From contig NZ_JAASAE010000017.1 of NCBI RefSeq assembly GCF_012726205.1, forward strand, positions 1 through 64,000: 64,000 nt of DNA. The letters are read 5' to 3'. This DNA comes from Rhodococcus sp. HNM0569. Its GTDB lineage: Bacteria; Actinomycetota; Actinomycetes; Mycobacteriales; Mycobacteriaceae. Every line of letters begins with the position of its first letter. The stretch's first letter is position 1. Of the stretch, positions 60,449 to 64,000 are shown piece after piece. The position numbers and the translations under genes are program-made. A model generated the notes under the pieces. It worked only from the letters and a program-made list of their open reading frames with translations, did not search any database and had not been told where the DNA came from.

Positions 60449-61188
60449 CGGACGTGCTCGATCAGAAGAGTCGCCGTGCCGAGCGCGTCGTCGCGCACCG
60501 TCACGACGCGGGTCCCCGGTTTGCGGCCGGGTCGGATCTCGCTCACGTCGACGCCCGACTCCACGAGACGCGCGCGGGTCGTCTCGAGGTCGACGCTGCG
60601 CCACGCAACGCCCCACAGCGCCACAGCGTCATCCGCTCCCTCGACGCCTGCGAGTACCTCGACGACGACCTCGGTGGCGCGGAAGAACAACTGCTCGACG
60701 CCCCTGGTCGACTGTGCGAGACGGAAATCCAGCCCGAGGACACCGCCGAACAGGGCGATGGCCTGCACGCGGTCGGGTGCGGTGAACACGACGTGGTCGA
60801 TACGGTCCACGTCACGCTCCGGATCACGGTCGGCGGTGGCTGCGCGCGTCCCGACGCCGAGCGCAGGGTACTGCCGTGCCACGAGACCGGCGGCGTGCGG
60901 CGACAGTGCGAGGCCGCGGCGTTCGAGCAGCCGGCGCGTCCGGTCGAGATCGCCGCAGCCGAACACGATTCGCGCCGTGTCGTCCACGGGGCGGTCGACG
61001 CAGTGATCGACGACGACAGCGCCGTTGGCCACGACGGGCTCCACGCCTTCGGCGAGCCCGAACAGGCGCCGGTAGCCGCGTGCGGTGTCCGAACCGCCGG
61101 GGACGACCACGGTCGCGGTGCTCAGACGAGTTGCGGCGACCGGGCGAGATGCAGGAACAGGGCGGGCGTCGTCGTCACTCGTGTGCAC
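60439..61188 (-). CDS. Two-domain VOC-superfamily protein
   Basis: A 249-aa protein with two VOC-like halves: residues about 18-120 (RLSTATVVVPGG...ARGYRRLFGL) and 130-247 (RIDHVVFTAPDRVQAIALFGGVLGL...GTATLLIEH). The length fits glyoxalase-like or extradiol-dioxygenase-like two-domain proteins, but I see no complete metal triad, so the catalytic role is open. GTG at 61188 is the only plausible start of the frame. It is divergent from the DapB-like gene. Confidence 0.78.
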   Translation of the reverse strand: MHTSDDDARPVPASRPVAATRLSTATVVVPGGSDTARGYRRLFGLAEGVEPVVANGAVVVDHCVDRPVDDTARIVFGCGDLDRTRRLLERRGLALSPHAAGLVARQYPALGVGTRAATADRDPERDVDRIDHVVFTAPDRVQAIALFGGVLGLDFRLAQSTRGVEQLFFRATEVVVEVLAGVEGADDAVALWGVAWRSVDLETTRARLVESGVDVSEIRPGRKPGTRVVTVRDDALGTATLLIEHVRHA

Positions 61189-61239
61189 GCACCCATCGAA
61201 TCATGCGCCCGCCGGAGTGCCGCCGATCCCTTCCGAAAC

Positions 61240-61259
61240 GAGAACGTGTTCTCTAGTCT
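61240..61259 (+). promoter_or_regulatory. KstR-like palindrome next to a leaderless promoter
   Basis: GAGAACGTGTTCTC (61240-61253) is a perfect palindrome apart from its 2-base centre. It matches the AACNNGTT core of the KstR sterol-catabolism operator, but its outermost bases are G and C instead of T and A. It is directly followed by a -10, TAGTCT (61254-61259), which lies 6 bases before the ATG at 61266, so the downstream mRNA is probably leaderless. The site also lies in the promoter region of the divergent VOC gene. Confidence 0.7.
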
Positions 61260-61265
61260 GGCCGC

Positions 61266-62381
61266 ATGAGCAGCACATACTCCGGAGCCGACGCTCACCC
61301 GCTGCAGACCGTCGTGTGGGGCACCGGCAATGTGGGGCGCGCAGCGATCCGTGCGGTGCAGGCTCACCCGGCGCTAGCCCTGTCCGGGGTCGTCGTGCAC
61401 TCGGAGGCGAAGATCGGCGTCGACGCGGGCGAGCTCGCGGGACTCCCCACGACCCTGGGCGTCCCGGCGACCGGTGACCTCGATGCCGCGCTCGCAGGGG
61501 CCGACGCCGTCGTGTACGCCGCCTCGGGCGACCTGCGGCCCGACGACGCACTCGCCGACGTCCTGCGCGCGGTGCGCGCCGGAGCAGTGGTCGTGACGCC
61601 GTCATTGTTCGCGCTCTACGATCCGCCGTCCGCGCCTGCGGACGTGCGCGACGCGGTCGACGAGGCGATCGCAACCGGTGGCGGCGCACTGTTCGTCTCC
61701 GGCGTCGACCCCGGCTGGGCGAACGACATCCTGCCACTGCTCGCCTCGGGCCTCGCGTCGTCGATCTCGCAGCTGCGGTGCCAGGAGATCTTCGACTACA
61801 CGACCTACGACCAGCCCGATGCCGTGCGGATTCTCACCGGCATGGGGCAGCCCATGGACTACGAGCCGCCCATGCTCGTCGCAGGCGTGCCCACGATGGT
61901 GTGGGGCGGCCAGCTGCGGCTGCTCGGACGCGCCCTCGGCATCGAATTCGACGACATCGTCGAGCGACACGACCGACGCGCGCTGACCGACACGGTCGAC
62001 ACGCCGCTCATGGGCAGATTCGACGCAGGCACGCAGGGGGCTGTGCGCTTCGAACTCGAAGGGCATGTCGCCGGCGACGCCGTGGTCGTCGTCGAACACG
62101 TCACCCGCATCGACGCCGCCTGCGCTCCGGACTGGCCGCAGGTGCCCGACGGTGGTGCCGGGGTGCACCGTGTGATCGTCGAGGGACGGCCACGAATCGA
62201 GATCGACGTCGTCGCCACCGACGAAGGCGGCAACCGGGCGGCCGGAGGAAATGCCACCGCCGTCGGCCGGCTGGTCAATGCGATCCCCTGGCTGCGCGAC
62301 GCGGGCCCGGGACTCTACGACGCACTCGACGTCCCGATCCAGCCGGGCGTCGGCAAACTCGGAAAGGCCACGTTGCCATGA
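61266..62381 (+). CDS. DapB-like NAD(P)-dependent dehydrogenase/reductase
   Basis: A 371-aa protein with an N-terminal Rossmann fold (VVWGTGNVGRA, about residues 16-26) and a C-terminal domain like those of dihydrodipicolinate-reductase-type proteins, a family that includes 2,4-diaminopentanoate dehydrogenase. Mycobacteriales carry several such paralogues, some in lipid or sterol degradation clusters. Its stop overlaps the start of the AhpD-like gene (ATGA). The KstR-like operator and leaderless promoter lie directly upstream. Substrate unknown. Confidence 0.82.
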   Translation: MSSTYSGADAHPLQTVVWGTGNVGRAAIRAVQAHPALALSGVVVHSEAKIGVDAGELAGLPTTLGVPATGDLDAALAGADAVVYAASGDLRPDDALADVLRAVRAGAVVVTPSLFALYDPPSAPADVRDAVDEAIATGGGALFVSGVDPGWANDILPLLASGLASSISQLRCQEIFDYTTYDQPDAVRILTGMGQPMDYEPPMLVAGVPTMVWGGQLRLLGRALGIEFDDIVERHDRRALTDTVDTPLMGRFDAGTQGAVRFELEGHVAGDAVVVVEHVTRIDAACAPDWPQVPDGGAGVHRVIVEGRPRIEIDVVATDEGGNRAAGGNATAVGRLVNAIPWLRDAGPGLYDALDVPIQPGVGKLGKATLP

Positions 62382-62893
62382 CGATCGAACCGACCGCGCT
62401 CATCGACGTCCCCGAGGGGAAGGATCCGCTCGCCTTCGTGTGGGGCGAGATGGTCCCCGGCATCGGCCCCGCGGCCGCGACGTTCTCCGCGAAGGTGTAC
62501 TCCGACACGACGCTCGGGCTACGGGAGTTCGAGGCGGCCCGGCTGCGCATCGCGCAGATCAACGGCTGCGTCTTCTGCCAGGACTGGCGCACCGAGCGCG
62601 ACGGCCGGACGGTCGAGGACGGGTTCGACGACGCCGTCGCGCACTGGCGCACCGCCACCGGCTTCGACGACCGCACCCGGCTGGCCGCCGAGTACGCGGA
62701 ACGGTACGCACTCGATCACCACGGCCTCGACGACGCCTTCTGGGCCCGCATGACTGCCGCCTACACGCAACGCGAGGTCGTCGAGCTCACGATGTGCCTC
62801 GGATCGTGGCTCGCGTTCGGACGGCTCAATCACGTACTGGGTCTGGACACACGGTGCGCAGTGCCCACACAGCCGACTCAGCCACCGAGCTGA
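62378..62893 (+). CDS. AhpD/carboxymuconolactone decarboxylase-family protein
   Basis: A 171-aa all-helical protein of the AhpD-like family. The CxxC pair is in NGCVFCQDWR (about residues 62-71), consistent with a thiol-based peroxidase or disulfide reductase. It is translationally coupled to the DapB-like gene by a 4-base ATGA overlap. The 3' end overlaps the convergent deaminase gene by 16 bp. Confidence 0.87.
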   Translation: MTIEPTALIDVPEGKDPLAFVWGEMVPGIGPAAATFSAKVYSDTTLGLREFEAARLRIAQINGCVFCQDWRTERDGRTVEDGFDDAVAHWRTATGFDDRTRLAAEYAERYALDHHGLDDAFWARMTAAYTQREVVELTMCLGSWLAFGRLNHVLGLDTRCAVPTQPTQPPS

Positions 62894-63357
62894 CACCGGC
62901 GGTGCAGTGCGCGCATCTCCTCGACCAGTTCGTCCGCCGGGCCCTCGGCCACGACACCCGGGGCGACGTCGCGCACGGGGAGCGCCGCGACGGGCGGCTC
63001 CGGCACACCCCACTCACGCAGCCATCCCGTCAGCTGCGCCGACGACACTGCATACACGATGCGGCCCAACCCGACCCACGCATGCGCCGCCGAGCACATC
63101 GGGCAGTGCTCACCCGACGTGTACACCGTGCACGCACCGCGCTCGGCTGCGGGCACGTGCTCGGCAGCCCACCGTGCGAGAGCGAACTCGGGATGGCGCG
63201 TGTGGTCTCCCCCCGCGACGCGATTGCGGTCCTCGGCGAGCACGACCCCGGTCGCCGACACGAGCACCGACCCGAACGGCTCGTCGCCCGCGGCGAGTGC
63301 GTCGCCGGCGAGGGTCACGCATCGGCGGAGATGAACGAGATCGCCTCGGGTGATCAT
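62878..63357 (-). CDS. Cytidine/guanine deaminase-like zinc enzyme
   Basis: A 159-aa deaminase of the nucleoside/tRNA-adenosine deaminase superfamily. The zinc and proton-shuttle motif reads HPE (His55-Glu57) and the second motif is HCPMCSAAH (Cys85, Cys88), where the usual PCxxC has His in place of Pro. The length fits small guanine or nucleoside deaminases. ATG at 63357 lies 10 bp after the stop of the upstream thioesterase gene, so the two form an operon. Exact substrate unknown. Confidence 0.87.
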   Translation of the reverse strand: MITRGDLVHLRRCVTLAGDALAAGDEPFGSVLVSATGVVLAEDRNRVAGGDHTRHPEFALARWAAEHVPAAERGACTVYTSGEHCPMCSAAHAWVGLGRIVYAVSSAQLTGWLREWGVPEPPVAALPVRDVAPGVVAEGPADELVEEMRALHRRCQLGG

Positions 63358-63367
63358 CGCGCGCCGC

Positions 63368-64000
63368 TCACAGCGCGGCCCGCGCGCCGACACGGAACTT
63401 GTCCTGCCCGAAATCGATCTGGCGTCGCGCATTCGACAGTGCGGTCACCACACACGTGCCGAAGGCGCCCTGCCTGTCGTACATGGTGGTGCTGCCGACC
63501 GAGATGCCGCCCGCCGCGAAATGGTTCTCGGCTTCGAGTCCGAGGTCGTCGGAGACGGGTAGCCGCGAGACCACCATCGTGAGGTCGGCGTTGATGTATC
63601 CGACACCTTCGCTGCCCCAGTTCGTCATGAGGCTCGTCATCTCGCCCACCGTCGCGGCCCGCACGAACGGTGACGACACCTCCCCCACGACGACGTCGAG
63701 TTGCCGCTGCCACATGCGTTTGCGTCCATTGCCCTGGTGGTCGGGCATCGACGACGACCACACCTCGGCACCGTCGTCACTCGAGAACAGCGGCGCACCC
63801 GGGCCGGACCAGTCGATGCCGAGAGTGTCCGGCGGATGCGGCACCGGATTCACCTTGGTCCAGAGTTCGCCCGCGGGTGCCTCGCCCGCGCGCAGGAGTA
63901 CCAGCGTCGCCCGGGTGACGACCTCACCGTCCTGCAGCACGTCGGCGTCGGCGACGACGATACGGTTGCCCGCGCGCACGATTCGGGTCTGCACCGTGGT
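63368..64000 (-). CDS. Hotdog-fold acyl-CoA thioesterase-like protein, 5' end outside the window
   Basis: 210 C-terminal residues of a thioesterase-like (TesB/4HBT-type) protein. The start lies beyond the right edge, since the frame is open to the last base. The visible part begins in the first hotdog domain (NRIVVADADVLQDGEVVTRATLVLLR), continues through a linker with VNPVPHPPDTLG, and ends in the second hotdog domain (ADLTMVVSRLP...TMYDRQGAFGTCVVTALSNARRQ). It probably hydrolyses acyl-CoA. It is upstream of, and co-transcribed with, the deaminase gene. Confidence 0.82.
   Translation of the reverse strand, partial: TTVQTRIVRAGNRIVVADADVLQDGEVVTRATLVLLRAGEAPAGELWTKVNPVPHPPDTLGIDWSGPGAPLFSSDDGAEVWSSSMPDHQGNGRKRMWQRQLDVVVGEVSSPFVRAATVGEMTSLMTNWGSEGVGYINADLTMVVSRLPVSDDLGLEAENHFAAGGISVGSTTMYDRQGAFGTCVVTALSNARRQIDFGQDKFRVGARAAL

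Overview
The window is high-GC actinobacterial DNA, most likely from Rhodococcus or a close Mycobacteriales relative. The evidence is the GC-rich codon use, an actinobacteria-specific RbpA, several leaderless GTG/ATG starts, FadD-type acyl-CoA ligases and a KstR-like palindrome. No rRNA, tRNA, CRISPR array, insertion sequence or prophage gene was seen.

Positions 1-49802 are dominated by two giant non-ribosomal peptide synthetase (NRPS) genes on the + strand. NRPS1 (1-20529) is cut by the left edge. It shows the end of one A-T module, six complete C-A-T modules and a terminal thioesterase. NRPS2 (27750-49802, 7350 aa) is complete: a starter C domain, an orphan half C domain, A-T, C-A-T, C-A-T, C-A-T-E, D-type C-A-T, C-A-T and a thioesterase. 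Pocket residues read by eye give Ser for the last NRPS1 module, and Ser (module 2) and Thr (module 4, followed by epimerisation) in NRPS2. Most other pockets are hydrophobic or aromatic-like, and two in NRPS1 carry Asp278. An acyl-CoA ligase follows NRPS2 by 75 bp and could supply a fatty-acyl starter.

Between the two NRPS genes, on the - strand, is a tight operon (26410 down to 21618). It encodes a chorismate-mutase-like protein (papB), a fused aminodeoxychorismate synthase (papA), a prephenate-dehydrogenase-like protein (papC), an AurF/CmlI-type diiron N-oxygenase and a small VOC protein. The first three form the known route from chorismate to 4-aminophenylpyruvate, the precursor of p-aminophenylalanine. 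The fourth has all seven AurF iron-ligand positions at the right spacing. The inference is that one or both assembly lines incorporate p-amino- or p-nitrophenylalanine into a (lipo)peptide. This is the most interesting system in the window. No aminotransferase, MbtH protein, phosphopantetheinyl transferase, transporter or pathway regulator is visible here, so these must lie elsewhere.

rbpA (20658-20996) converges with NRPS1 across a near-perfect 22-bp-arm terminator and has a SigR/SigH-type promoter match. It is divergent from a small zinc-finger-like gene. A secreted protein of unknown function (26769-27371) is divergent from NRPS2.

From 51483 on the region is unrelated accessory and catabolic DNA. 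It holds a ParD-like/zeta-toxin pair with an operator over its -10, a TetR regulator with an epoxide hydrolase, a secreted lipoprotein lipase, a PLDc_N membrane protein, a flavin monooxygenase/hydrolase operon divergent from an acyl-CoA synthetase, a VOC protein divergent from a DapB-like dehydrogenase/AhpD pair behind a KstR-like palindrome, and a deaminase behind a right-edge-truncated hotdog thioesterase.
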